Source of the DNA: Candidatus Companilactobacillus pullicola
GTDB taxonomy: Bacteria; Bacillota; Bacilli; Lactobacillales; Lactobacillaceae
DNA length: 64,000 nucleotides
Assembly: GCA_019116025.1 (NCBI GenBank)
Contig: DXCM01000024.1
Location: 1 to 64,000 of the forward strand
Direction: 5' to 3'
Shown here: one piece after another, positions 43,560-51,909 of the stretch
Layout: the number at the start of each line of letters is the position of its first letter
Numbering within the stretch: position 1 is the stretch's first letter
Translations under genes and position numbers: made by a program
The notes under the pieces: model-generated
The model's database searches: none
Seen by the model: only the letters and a program-made list of their open reading frames with translations
What the model was told of the DNA's origin: nothing

Positions 43560-44510
43560 ATGAAGGCTATTGTTATACATGAAACTGGTGGACCAGAAGT
43601 TTTAAGTTATGAAGATGTTCCAACACCTGAAGTTAAACCGGGTTGGTCATTGGTTAAAATTAAGGCATTCGGTATAAATCATATCGAATTGCTCACACGT
43701 CAGGGGCTTGTGCCAGATGTTAAATTGCCTAAAATCTTAGGACTCGAAGCTGTCGGAACAATCGCTGAAAGTACTTCCGATGATTTACAAGAAGGACAAA
43801 AAGTAGTGTTAATGAAGACTGAAATGGGTCAAAGTCTCCCTGGATCGTACGCGGAATATACTTTGCTTCCTAATGATCAAATTTATCCAGTAGACACTGA
43901 CTTTGATTGGTCAGCATTGGCCGCAATTCCGGAAACTTATTACACAGCTTATGGATCAATTAAACAACTTCACATTAAGAACGAAGATGAGATTTTAATT
44001 CGTGCAGGTAGTAGTGGTGTTGGTTTAGCAGCAATGCGTTTGATCAAAGCTAAATATCCTGAAAATATAGTGACTGCTTCAGTTAGAAATCTAGATAAAA
44101 AGCAAGAATTATTGGATATGGGATATGATTTAGTTGTGGAAGATAAAGATGGTAAGTTACAAACAGCAAGTCATTTTGACAAAGCTTTAGAGCTAGTTGG
44201 TCCTGCCACAGTTAAGGATACTTTATCAAGAATGTATCCAGAAGGAATCGTTTGTGAAACAGGAATTTTGGGTGGACAAGCAACACTTGAAGACTTTGAA
44301 CCAATTCACGCAATTCCAAATAGTGTTTATTTAACATCCTTTGCTTCGGAAATGGGAAGTAGAGATTTAATTGATGAAATGTTTAATTATATTACTCACT
44401 ATCATGTCGATGCAACGCCAGGAAAAGTTTTCAGTTTTGATCAAGTAAGAGAAGCTCATGAATATATGGAAAAGAATCAAGGAATAGGAAAAGTCGTTAT
44501 ACTTAATTAA
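43560..44510 (+). CDS. Medium-chain dehydrogenase/quinone-reductase-like protein
   Basis: The 316-residue protein of the zinc-independent MDR branch begins MKAIVIHETGGPEVLSYEDVPTPEVKPG and has a GroES-like first half. The NADP-binding motif is AGSSGVGLAAMRLIKAKYP (~150). The zinc ligands of alcohol dehydrogenases are absent, consistent with NADPH:quinone or enoyl reductase-like enzymes. The substrate is unknown. GGAGTGAATC precedes the ATG. It is a single gene. Confidence 0.85.
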   Translation: MKAIVIHETGGPEVLSYEDVPTPEVKPGWSLVKIKAFGINHIELLTRQGLVPDVKLPKILGLEAVGTIAESTSDDLQEGQKVVLMKTEMGQSLPGSYAEYTLLPNDQIYPVDTDFDWSALAAIPETYYTAYGSIKQLHIKNEDEILIRAGSSGVGLAAMRLIKAKYPENIVTASVRNLDKKQELLDMGYDLVVEDKDGKLQTASHFDKALELVGPATVKDTLSRMYPEGIVCETGILGGQATLEDFEPIHAIPNSVYLTSFASEMGSRDLIDEMFNYITHYHVDATPGKVFSFDQVREAHEYMEKNQGIGKVVILN

Positions 44511-44726
44511 TAATTTATTAATGTTTCTAATGTAAAACGATAAATGTAAGGCAATTTAAATATTTTTAATTTTTAAAATTATTGTGTTTTATCGTTATAA
44601 AAGCTGTATCGTTGCACCCACACAAGCCTTGAGATAAAAGGGATTCGATAAATGTCATGTTATAAATGCCACTTGGCATACAATTTAAAAATTAGAAATT
44701 AAATGAAAAAAGTTAAGATTTCATGA
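44511..44726 (+). other. Intergenic region before the metQ T-box
   Basis: AACGATAAA (44535-44543) can pair with TTTATCGTT (44588-44596) across an AT-rich loop, but no T-run follows. Nothing else is recognisable. The methionine-operon promoter begins at 44727. Confidence 0.4.
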
Positions 44727-44755
44727 TTGACATTTCAAAAATTAGATTGTATTAT
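44727..44755 (+). promoter_or_regulatory. Promoter of the methionine uptake operon
   Basis: A consensus TTGACA is followed after 17 bases by TATTAT. Transcription would start near 44762, at the 5' end of the T-box leader. Confidence 0.8.
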
Positions 44756-44761
44756 CTAACC

Positions 44762-45067
44762 AACGATTAACAAAAGACATTTATTAAACAATTTGATCGG
44801 GGGAAGTAATTCAACCTCGTTTGTACAGAAAACCTCTATTTGCTGAGATGAGGGCAACGACTTGAATGAAAATGACCCGTGATTGGTGCGCTGAATCCTT
44901 TCGGATAAAGATGCAATGGTTGGTACCCTTTATAGTACACGCGTATAGAATCTTTGTACGTTGTTAAGGGGATAAGTGTAAATTTATTCCGAATTAGAAT
45001 GGTACCGCGCATAGCCGCTTCTAAATCTGAACATAGTGTTGTTCAGTTTAGAAGTGGCTTTTTTGTT
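44762..45067 (+). promoter_or_regulatory. T-box riboswitch, methionine (leader of metQ1)
   Basis: The leader contains the conserved T-box AATGGTACCGCG (44998-45009) and a following terminator (AGCCGCTTCTAAATCTGAAC with GTTCAGTTTAGAAGTGGCT and a T-run). The distal stem I region is GAAAACCTC…TGCTGAGATGAGG. The specifier loop reads GAAAATGACC, giving ATG at 44872-44874, so uncharged tRNA-Met should promote read-through. The downstream methionine ABC transporter agrees with that specificity. Confidence 0.93.
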
Positions 45068-45116
45068 TATATAGATATTTTTAGTTAGTTAAGAAACAAA
45101 TGAGGTGGGAAAACAA

Positions 45117-45935
45117 ATGAGTAGATTTGGAAAAATAGGTAAGGTTATCCTATTAGCTTTTACAGCATTATTTATTTTCGTATTAGCTGGTTGTGGTAAT
45201 CAAAACAAGGAACAAACAGTTAAGGTAGGAATCAATCCTTCTGACGCTGCGATTTGGAAAGTAGTTAAGAAAAATGTGAAGAGTGAAGGTATCAACTTAA
45301 AGACTGTTGAATTCAACGATTACAATCAACCAAATACAGCCTTGGTACAAGGGGAAGTTGATATCAATGCTTATCAACATACATTCTTCCTAAATTCTTG
45401 GAATAAGGCACATCATACTGATCTAGTATCAATTGGTAAAACTGTTATTCAACCAATGTCTTTATATTCACACAAGATCACAAAGCTTAGTCAATTAAAG
45501 AATGGTGCTAAAGTTGCTATTCCTAACGATGCATCTAATGAAGCACGTGCATTACAATTGCTAGAAGCTAACGGACTTTTGAAACTTGATAGTGGTGTTA
45601 AGTTACCATCAACTAAGAACATCAAAGAAAACAAATTGAATTTGAAATTTACAACTCTTGATGCTGCACAAACAGCTCGTTCATTAGATGATGTTGATGC
45701 CGCAATCGTCAATGGGAACGTTGCTAGTGATGCTAAACTTGATCCATCAAAAGCTGTTGTAACTGAAAAGATTAACAAGAAGTCACAACCTTGGATCAAC
45801 ATTATCGTTACTCAAAAGAAGAACAAAGATAACAAGACTTACAAGAAAGTTGTTAAAGCTTTCCAAACAAAGTCAGTTGCTAAAGAAATCAAGAAGGTTT
45901 ACGGCGAAAGTGCCGTACCAGCTTGGAATAAGTAA
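45117..45935 (+). CDS. metQ: Methionine-binding lipoprotein MetQ1
   Basis: This is the substrate-binding lipoprotein of the MetNIQ uptake system. The 272-residue product has a signal peptide with lipobox LAGC (lipidated Cys) and the NlpA/MetQ signatures VKVGINPSDA, TALVQGEVDINAYQHTFFLN and IPNDASNEARALQLLEANGL. The ATG was preferred over an in-frame GTG four codons earlier, because GAGGTGGG lies upstream of it. It is the first gene under the Met T-box, followed by an M20 peptidase, metN and metI. A second copy, MetQ2, ends the locus. Confidence 0.94.
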   Translation: MSRFGKIGKVILLAFTALFIFVLAGCGNQNKEQTVKVGINPSDAAIWKVVKKNVKSEGINLKTVEFNDYNQPNTALVQGEVDINAYQHTFFLNSWNKAHHTDLVSIGKTVIQPMSLYSHKITKLSQLKNGAKVAIPNDASNEARALQLLEANGLLKLDSGVKLPSTKNIKENKLNLKFTTLDAAQTARSLDDVDAAIVNGNVASDAKLDPSKAVVTEKINKKSQPWINIIVTQKKNKDNKTYKKVVKAFQTKSVAKEIKKVYGESAVPAWNK

Positions 45936-45965
45936 AATGTTTTAAAAATTTGAGGAGGTTTTCAT

Positions 45966-47300
45966 ATGTCAAAATTATCAGATCCATTAATTCAGGAGTC
46001 GATTGAAGATTTAAAGCAATATATCGCACTACCATCCGTTTCAGCAAAGAATCAATCTATTACTGAGACAGCCGAATTCCTTAAAAATTTACTACAAGAC
46101 TTTGGAGCAGATGCAACAGTTTGGGATGAATTTGAATATCCAGTTGTTTTTGCCGAAATCAAACCTAAGAAGCCAAGTGATACCACAATTCTTATTTACA
46201 ATCACTACGACGTTCAACCAGAAGAACCGGTGGAACTGTGGAACTCAGATCCATTTAAACTCAAGATCACTGATGATAAGTTCATCGGTCGTGGAGTTTC
46301 AGATTGTAAAGCTGATTTAATCAGTCGAATTACAGCTTTGAAGATTTATCGTCAAGAACATGGTGATTTACCTTGCAACATCAAATTCTTAGTTGAAGGA
46401 CAAGAAGAGGTTGCTAGTCGTCACCTAGAAGATTATTTGAAGAAATACTCAGACAAGTTGTCTGCTGATTTGATAATTTGGGAATCAGGATACAAGAATG
46501 AAAAGGAACAATTTAATTTCACCGGTGGTAATAAAGGTGTTCTATGTTTTGAATTAGAGGCTGTTTCAGCCAACATCGATCTACATTCATCATTTGCTGC
46601 TGTAGTTGATTCCGCTACTTGGAGATTAGCTCAAGCACTAGATGCTTTGAGAACTCCTGAAGGTGATATTAAGATTCCTGGTTTCTATGATGATGTCGTT
46701 GAACCTTCTCAAAGAGAAATTGATTTAGTTAATAAAGCTACCACACCTGATTTGAAATCTAAATGGGACTTACAAGTACCATTATTGAAGAACAAATCAG
46801 TTAACTACAATTTAACGTTCAATCCTACTATTAATATAGAAGGAATTAGCAGTGGCTGGGAAGGCGAAGGAGTAAAAACTGTTACTCCTAAAGCTGCCAA
46901 GGCTAAATTGGAATTCAGATTAGTACCTAATCAGGATCCACATGATCTATTTGATAAGTTAACTAAATATTTGAACGACCAAGGTTTTAAAGATATTAAA
47001 GTTAAGTATTTATTAGGGGAAAAGGGTTATCGTTGGGATCTAGATAGTCCTATCGTAAATAAATTGATTGGAACTGCTGAAGATTTCTTTGGTGGAGCTG
47101 ATAAAGTTGAAGCCTTACCATCAAGTCCTGGTACTGGTCCAATGTACTTGTTGAATGAATATACTCACGCCTCAATTGTTTCAACAGGTGTAAGTTATTC
47201 AAGGGCCGGCAATCATGCCCCTAATGAAAATATTAGAATTAAGGATTACCTAGACTTCATTGATTTCTTTGATCAATTCTTGGGTAAATTAAGGGAGTAA
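45966..47300 (+). CDS. M20-family metallopeptidase (dipeptidase-like)
   Basis: The 444-residue di-zinc peptidase has the ligand and catalytic motifs NHYDVQPEEP (His, with Asp two residues after), GRGVSDCKAD (bridging Asp), EGQEEVASRH (Glu pair) and a late His in GNHAPNENI. In some M20 members the motif is GASDDKG; here Cys occupies a flanking position. It is embedded between metQ1 and metN under Met T-box control, so release of methionine from imported peptides or N-acyl-methionine is a reasonable guess. GAGGAGG precedes the ATG. Confidence 0.9.
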   Translation: MSKLSDPLIQESIEDLKQYIALPSVSAKNQSITETAEFLKNLLQDFGADATVWDEFEYPVVFAEIKPKKPSDTTILIYNHYDVQPEEPVELWNSDPFKLKITDDKFIGRGVSDCKADLISRITALKIYRQEHGDLPCNIKFLVEGQEEVASRHLEDYLKKYSDKLSADLIIWESGYKNEKEQFNFTGGNKGVLCFELEAVSANIDLHSSFAAVVDSATWRLAQALDALRTPEGDIKIPGFYDDVVEPSQREIDLVNKATTPDLKSKWDLQVPLLKNKSVNYNLTFNPTINIEGISSGWEGEGVKTVTPKAAKAKLEFRLVPNQDPHDLFDKLTKYLNDQGFKDIKVKYLLGEKGYRWDLDSPIVNKLIGTAEDFFGGADKVEALPSSPGTGPMYLLNEYTHASIVSTGVSYSRAGNHAPNENIRIKDYLDFIDFFDQFLGKLRE

Positions 47301-47306
47301 TTATTA

Positions 47307-48365
47307 ATGGCAGAACAAAACGGGATAATTCAGCTAAAAGATATTGACGTTACTTTTCATAATGAAGGAAAAACAATTGAAGCTGTAAAAGACGTTTCCA
47401 TTAACGTTAATAAAGGCGATGTGTATGGTGTCATTGGCTACTCTGGTGCCGGAAAAAGTACTTTGGTTCGTGTAATTAATTTATTACAAAAGCCAACTTC
47501 TGGAACAGTTATCGTTAATGATCAAAACTTAACACAATTGAGTGCTAAAGATTTACGTAAGGCACGTCGTAATATTGGAATGATCTTTCAACACTTTAAT
47601 TTGATGAATTCATTAACTGTTTATGGAAATGTTGATTTTCCATTACGTGATTCAGGACTAAGCAAAGCTGAACGTAAACAAAAAATCGATAAATTATTGA
47701 ATATAGTTGGTCTATCTGACCGTGCTAAGAACTATCCATCACAATTATCAGGTGGTCAAAAACAACGTGTGGCGATTGCTCGTGCTTTGGCTAATGACCC
47801 TGAAATCTTAATTTCAGATGAAGCTACTAGTGCTTTGGATCCTAAAACTACCACAGAAATTCTGGATCTACTAGGACGTTTGAATGAAGAACTTGGTATT
47901 ACGATCGTGATTATCACTCACGAAATGGATGCTATCAAACAAGTATGTAACCGTGTTGCAGTTATGGAGAATGGTCAATTGATTGAAGAAGGCAGTTTGT
48001 TGACAATCTTCGGTAATCCTAAGCAACAACTTACAAAGGATTTTGTTAATACATCTACTCATATCGGTTCAGTACTTGATGAAATTAGAGATAGTGGCAT
48101 TGTCGATAAGCTTTCAGGTCGTTTGATCGAATTGAATTATATTGGCGATTCCACTAACGAACCAATTGTTGTTGAACTTTATAAACGTTTCCAAGTTGAG
48201 GCTAATATTCTTTTCAGTAATATTGAAAGATTGCAGAGCACAACTGTTGGTATTATGTTATTCGCTTTGACGGGTGACGATGATAAAGTTGAACAAGCTA
48301 TTCAATATTTAAATAGTTTGAATGTTAATGTTAAAGAAATATCTTTGAAGAAAGAGGGCGAATAA
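47307..48365 (+). CDS. metN: Methionine ABC transporter ATP-binding protein MetN
   Basis: The 352-residue ATPase of the methionine importer has Walker [10 protein letters not shown] (~residue 44), the signature [15 protein letters not shown], Walker [13 protein letters not shown] and the H-loop ITHEM. It also carries a C-terminal NIL/ACT-like domain (~270-350) that gives methionine feedback inhibition in this family. It starts 6 bases after the M20 gene with AAGGGAG upstream, and metI follows 3 bases after its stop. Confidence 0.96.
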   Translation: MAEQNGIIQLKDIDVTFHNEGKTIEAVKDVSINVNKGDVYGVIGYSGAGKSTLVRVINLLQKPTSGTVIVNDQNLTQLSAKDLRKARRNIGMIFQHFNLMNSLTVYGNVDFPLRDSGLSKAERKQKIDKLLNIVGLSDRAKNYPSQLSGGQKQRVAIARALANDPEILISDEATSALDPKTTTEILDLLGRLNEELGITIVIITHEMDAIKQVCNRVAVMENGQLIEEGSLLTIFGNPKQQLTKDFVNTSTHIGSVLDEIRDSGIVDKLSGRLIELNYIGDSTNEPIVVELYKRFQVEANILFSNIERLQSTTVGIMLFALTGDDDKVEQAIQYLNSLNVNVKEISLKKEGE

Positions 48366-48368
48366 TTC

Positions 48369-49058
48369 ATGGCAGATTTAGTAAATAAGTTTCTTCCTAA
48401 CGTTGTAGCAAATTGGGAAGGTGATAATGGTTTTGTCGTAGCCATTTGGCAAACACTTTATATGACATTTGTCAGTGCATTATTTGCTGGAATTATCGGA
48501 ATTATCTTGGGAATTCTGTTAGTTATTACAGCCGATGATGGAATTACTCCACATAAAGTTTTGTACACATTCTTGGACAAGTTGGTTAACCTGTTCAGAT
48601 CAATTCCATTTATCATCTTGCTAGCCGTTATCGGACCATTTACAAGATTGATCGTTGGACAAACAATTGGACCTACTGGTGCATTAGTACCGTTAGTTCT
48701 TGGAACAGCTCCATTCTTTGCCAGACAAGTTCAATTGGCTCTAGTTGAAGTTGATCATGGGGTGATCGAAGCCGCTGAAGCAATCGGCCTTTCACCAATT
48801 AAAATTATTTTTAGAGTTTACTTACGTGAAGGTTTACCAGAATTGATTCGTTCAGGAACTCTAACAATTATCAGTTTGATTGGTTTAACTGCCATGGCCG
48901 GTGCCGTTGGTGGTGGTGGTCTTGGTAACATGGCCATTTCCGTTGGTTATCAACGATTCGAAAATGATGTAACAATTGTATCTATGTTATTTATCTTAGT
49001 TTTAGTGTTTATTATTCAAGGACTTGGCGATTTTGCCGTCCGTAAACTTGAACATTAG
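48369..49058 (+). CDS. metI: Methionine ABC transporter permease MetI
   Basis: The 229-residue permease has five spans and the EAA loop EVDHGVIEAAEAIGLSPIKI that contacts MetN. It also carries the family stretches NLFRSIPFIILLAVIGP and TAMAGAVGGGGLGNMAISVGYQRF. GAGGGCG precedes the ATG. It is followed by a second Met T-box and metQ2 rather than an ordinary terminator. Confidence 0.96.
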   Translation: MADLVNKFLPNVVANWEGDNGFVVAIWQTLYMTFVSALFAGIIGIILGILLVITADDGITPHKVLYTFLDKLVNLFRSIPFIILLAVIGPFTRLIVGQTIGPTGALVPLVLGTAPFFARQVQLALVEVDHGVIEAAEAIGLSPIKIIFRVYLREGLPELIRSGTLTIISLIGLTAMAGAVGGGGLGNMAISVGYQRFENDVTIVSMLFILVLVFIIQGLGDFAVRKLEH

Positions 49059-49062
49059 ATAA

Positions 49063-49328
49063 CAAGTTGACCGGAAAAGTAACTTATTAGATTTTGTACA
49101 GAAAGCCTCAGGTGCTGAGATGAGGACAAAACAGTAAGTGAAAATGATCCGTGATTGGTATCCCTGAATTTTTTAAGGGATGATGGTCGGTACCCATTAT
49201 CGTACACACATGCAATGCATGTTATTAAGGAAAGCAGATGCGAGTTTGCTTTTAAAATAGAATGGTACCGCGCAAAAGGCGCTTCTATCTTGGACGAGTG
49301 ATCGTCCTAGTTAGGAGCGCCTTTTTGT
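49063..49328 (+). promoter_or_regulatory. T-box riboswitch, methionine (leader of metQ2)
   Basis: A second complete T-box lies directly after metI: stem I (ACTTATTAGATTTTGT pairs with ACAAAACAGTAAGT), specifier loop GAAAATGATCC with ATG at 49144-49146, T-box AATGGTACCGCG (49261-49272), and terminator AAAAGGCGCTTCTA with TTAGGAGCGCCTTTTT. The block TGAAAATGAYCCGTGATTGG is shared with the first T-box, so the two leaders are related copies. No clear promoter precedes it, so it probably gates read-through from metI. Confidence 0.92.
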
Positions 49329-49362
49329 ATATAGGGTTTTAAATTAGAGGAGGATTTTCATC

Positions 49363-50205
49363 ATGAAAAAAAATAAAATTAAAGCTATCTTTTTGTTAGC
49401 TATTACCACATTCAGTTTGTTCTTGCTAGCGGGTTGTGGAAGCAGTTCTTCATCAGCCAGTTCAGCAAAAGAGAAGACCGTTAAAATAGGTATTACAGGT
49501 TCTGATGATGAAGTATTAAAGGCCGTTGCTAAAAAAGTTAAAAAAGAAGGAATCAACCTTAAAATTGTTGAATTCTCAGACTATAGTCAACCAAATACAG
49601 CTTTGGACCAAGGAGAAATTGATCTAAATGCTTTCCAAACAATTATTTTCCAAAATGATTGGAACAAGAAACATAAGACAAACATCGTATCAATCGGTTC
49701 AACCGTAATCGCACCAATGGCTCTATATTCAAAGAAGATCAAGAAAGTTAGTCAAATCAAGAACGGCGACAAGATTGCCGTTGCCAATGATGCCACAAAT
49801 GAAGCCCGTGGATTAGCATTACTAGAAAGCGCCGGCTTGATCAAGTTGGACAACGCCAAAGTTCCTGGTTTGAAAGATATTACCGAAAATAAATTGAACC
49901 TAAAGATCACACCATTAGACGCCGCACAAACAGCTAAATCAATGGATGACGTCACAGCTTCAGTAGTTAATAGTGGAGTTGCCAACGATTCAAAACTAGA
50001 TCCTAAGACAGCGGTTTATAGAGAAAAAATCACAGCAAAATCAAAACCATATGTAAATATCATTTCAGCTAATAAGAAAGATAAAGATAACCCTACATAC
50101 AAGAAGATCGTTAAAGCATATCAATCAGAAGAAATCGCTAAAGTTATTAAAAAAGAATTCCACGGATATGAACAACCAGCTTGGAATTATAAAGTATTAA
50201 ATTAG
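49363..50205 (+). CDS. metQ: Methionine-binding lipoprotein MetQ2
   Basis: This 280-residue paralogue of MetQ1 has signal peptide and lipobox LLAGCGS, followed by a Ser-rich linker and VKIGITGSDDEVLKAVAKKVKKEG, then TALDQGEIDLNAFQTIIFQND. It probably delivers methionine, its sulfoxide or the D-isomer to the same MetNI core. GGAGGATTT precedes the ATG. Having its own T-box allows expression to be set apart from the permease genes. A structured element begins immediately after the stop. Confidence 0.94.
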   Translation: MKKNKIKAIFLLAITTFSLFLLAGCGSSSSSASSAKEKTVKIGITGSDDEVLKAVAKKVKKEGINLKIVEFSDYSQPNTALDQGEIDLNAFQTIIFQNDWNKKHKTNIVSIGSTVIAPMALYSKKIKKVSQIKNGDKIAVANDATNEARGLALLESAGLIKLDNAKVPGLKDITENKLNLKITPLDAAQTAKSMDDVTASVVNSGVANDSKLDPKTAVYREKITAKSKPYVNIISANKKDKDNPTYKKIVKAYQSEEIAKVIKKEFHGYEQPAWNYKVLN

Positions 50206-50343
50206 AGAGAGAGTGGAGAATGACGGTTAGATTCTGAGCATTTGCCTAAGACCTGGAATTATCCGCCGAACCTGCGGATGATTCCAGGTCTGTAGCAAAG
50301 CACAGGAATCTGTCATTCGGAACCCGTTTGCCGCATACTTGAG
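50206..50343 (+). repeat. Structured 3'UTR element D
   Basis: The element begins directly after the metQ2 stop with AGAGAGAG. The basal GAGT pairs with ACCC (one mismatch), GGAG faces CGGA, then AATGAC/GTCATT, AGATTC/GAATCT, TTTGC/GCAAA, AGACCTGGAAT/ATTCCAGGTCT and ATCCGC/GCGGAT form a long hairpin. The same unpaired blocks as in element C are kept (TCTGAG, ATTTGCCTAAG, CTGTAGCAAA, GCATACTTGAG), while most stem bases differ with compensation. No T-run follows; a simple terminator sits at 50464. Confidence 0.75.
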
Positions 50344-50463
50344 GATAAAAATAAATACCACAATCTCCAAGGACCAAAAGCAGCAGACCATTGAGTATTA
50401 AAAGAGAAGGTTTTTGAACTACCACACACAACTATCCCGAAAAAAGAAAACTACCACTGCCCA

Positions 50464-50498
50464 AAAAACGTCTAGAATAATTTCTAGACGTTTTTTAT
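50464..50498 (+). terminator. Terminator of the methionine operon
   Basis: AAAACGTCTAGAA / TTCTAGACGTTTT is followed by TT, about 260 bases after metQ2 and beyond element D. Confidence 0.85.
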
Positions 50499-50573
50499 AA
50501 CTAAAAACAACACATTTCACAAAATTTATTTTAAAATGAAGTTAACAAGTAAAGCAAAGTCAGGGATATGTAT

Positions 50574-51392
50574 ATGAAAGATTTGGGGACTGTTATCAAA
50601 GAACTGCGAAAAGAGAAGAAATTTACACAAAAAGAATTAGCAGAGGGTATTTGTGCGCAATCAATGTTGTCAGCCATTGAGAATAACGTTTATGTTCCCA
50701 ATGCCAATCTATTGATCAAGTTAGCTACCAAACTAGAGGTTAATTTAGATGAGATCAGTTTAGCAACTAATTTTCCTGTTAGTTCAAAGTATAACTTCAA
50801 CGATAAAGTAGATGATCTTTGTAATAGTCATCAATATCAGGAACTATATGATTTTTTGATGCAAGATAAAGTTTTGAACAATTTGAAGACGAGTCTGCAA
50901 GTACAATCCTATTACTATTATTTAGGTGTGGCTCAGTTACAAACAAATGCTATTTTTGAGGCTAAACAATCATTGAATTTGTCGCTAGCTGAAGTAAATC
51001 CTAAACATCCCAATACTTTGGGACGTTTAGCATATATGGTTATTGGATATATTCACGGGTTACAGAATCAAAAAGATCTAGCCGAAGAGTATATTAATAA
51101 GGCTTTTAGGAATTGGGATGAATTTTCTTATGAAGAAAATCAAAATATCCTTTATTATCTGGCAGCTTTGATTTATTTCAAATTAAATGATTATCAAGAT
51201 TCGACTGCCTATATAGCTGATGGAATTGGCTTTATTGCCAAGCATAATTCTCACTATATGCTGGCTAATTGTTATTTTCTATTGGCTCGTTTGGCATTGG
51301 TAGCTCACAATGATGATGAACGTTTGGAAGCCAATAGACGTAAGGATTTGTTTACAGAATTGTACGGCGAAAATATTTTTGAAGAATTTTAA
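50574..51392 (+). CDS. RRNPP-type (Rgg/PlcR-like) regulator
   Basis: The 272-residue protein has an N-terminal XRE helix-turn-helix (KELRKEKKFTQKELAEGICAQSMLSAIENN, ~9-38) and a C-terminal helical TPR region of ~200 residues. This is the architecture of peptide-sensing Rgg/PlcR/ComR regulators. I found no short peptide gene beside it, so it may be an orphan or sense a distant pheromone. ATG at 50574 was preferred over the one two codons earlier because AGGGA is then 7 bases away. Confidence 0.83.
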   Translation: MKDLGTVIKELRKEKKFTQKELAEGICAQSMLSAIENNVYVPNANLLIKLATKLEVNLDEISLATNFPVSSKYNFNDKVDDLCNSHQYQELYDFLMQDKVLNNLKTSLQVQSYYYYLGVAQLQTNAIFEAKQSLNLSLAEVNPKHPNTLGRLAYMVIGYIHGLQNQKDLAEEYINKAFRNWDEFSYEENQNILYYLAALIYFKLNDYQDSTAYIADGIGFIAKHNSHYMLANCYFLLARLALVAHNDDERLEANRRKDLFTELYGENIFEEF

Positions 51393-51468
51393 AATATCAG
51401 AATACTGATTTTTAATTAAAGTCCAAATTTCATAAGATAACCTCATACATTAGATAGGAGATATTCTT

Positions 51469-51873
51469 ATGAAAAAATTGTTTACTAATAACGTTGAAAT
51501 TAACTCTAATCTTAAAGCAGTGACTGATGTTTTAACGAATGCTTTTACTTTGTCTAAGTGGAATTATGCTATTTCAGAGGTTACCGAAGCTGGTACTGAT
51601 AAATTTGCAATTCACCGTAATGAACCAGCTGTAAATCAAGATGAAGTTGTAACGGTTGAACAAAATGATAATGAAGTAGTTTACGTAAGTAGGGGTGGAA
51701 AACTGGAATATCAATTAGTTTTTCAAGTTTCCCAAACTGACGGCCACGTATTAGTAACAGAGATTTTCTATGTGTTGAACAATTTTAGTTTGCCAGAAGC
51801 TTTGATTGTTCCAATCACTAAAAAATCCTTTAACCAGAATCTAAAAGCATTGAAAAATTTAATTGAAGCATAA
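51469..51873 (+). CDS. Small SRPBCC-like hypothetical protein
   Basis: The 134-residue soluble protein alternates predicted strands and ends in a long helix (ITKKSFNQNLKALKNLIE). With the N-terminal ADVLTNAF-like helix (KAVTDVLTNAFTLSKWNYAI) this resembles the START/SRPBCC ligand-binding fold. The call is weak. A TAGGAG site precedes the ATG. It lies 76 bases after the RRNPP-type regulator and may be its target. Confidence 0.55.
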   Translation: MKKLFTNNVEINSNLKAVTDVLTNAFTLSKWNYAISEVTEAGTDKFAIHRNEPAVNQDEVVTVEQNDNEVVYVSRGGKLEYQLVFQVSQTDGHVLVTEIFYVLNNFSLPEALIVPITKKSFNQNLKALKNLIEA

Positions 51874-51874
51874 A

Positions 51875-51909
51875 AAAAGTGTAATCACTCAGGTGATTAC
51901 GCTTTTTGT
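51875..51909. terminator. Bidirectional terminator
   Basis: AAAAAGTGTAATCAC / GTGATTACGCTTTTT with a TCAG loop separates two convergent genes. Confidence 0.88.

Noticed and set aside
45491-45802. 103-codon minus-strand open frame inside metQ1
   Set aside because: It mirrors conserved MetQ codons; a similar shadow occurs in metQ2, as expected from paralogy rather than coding.
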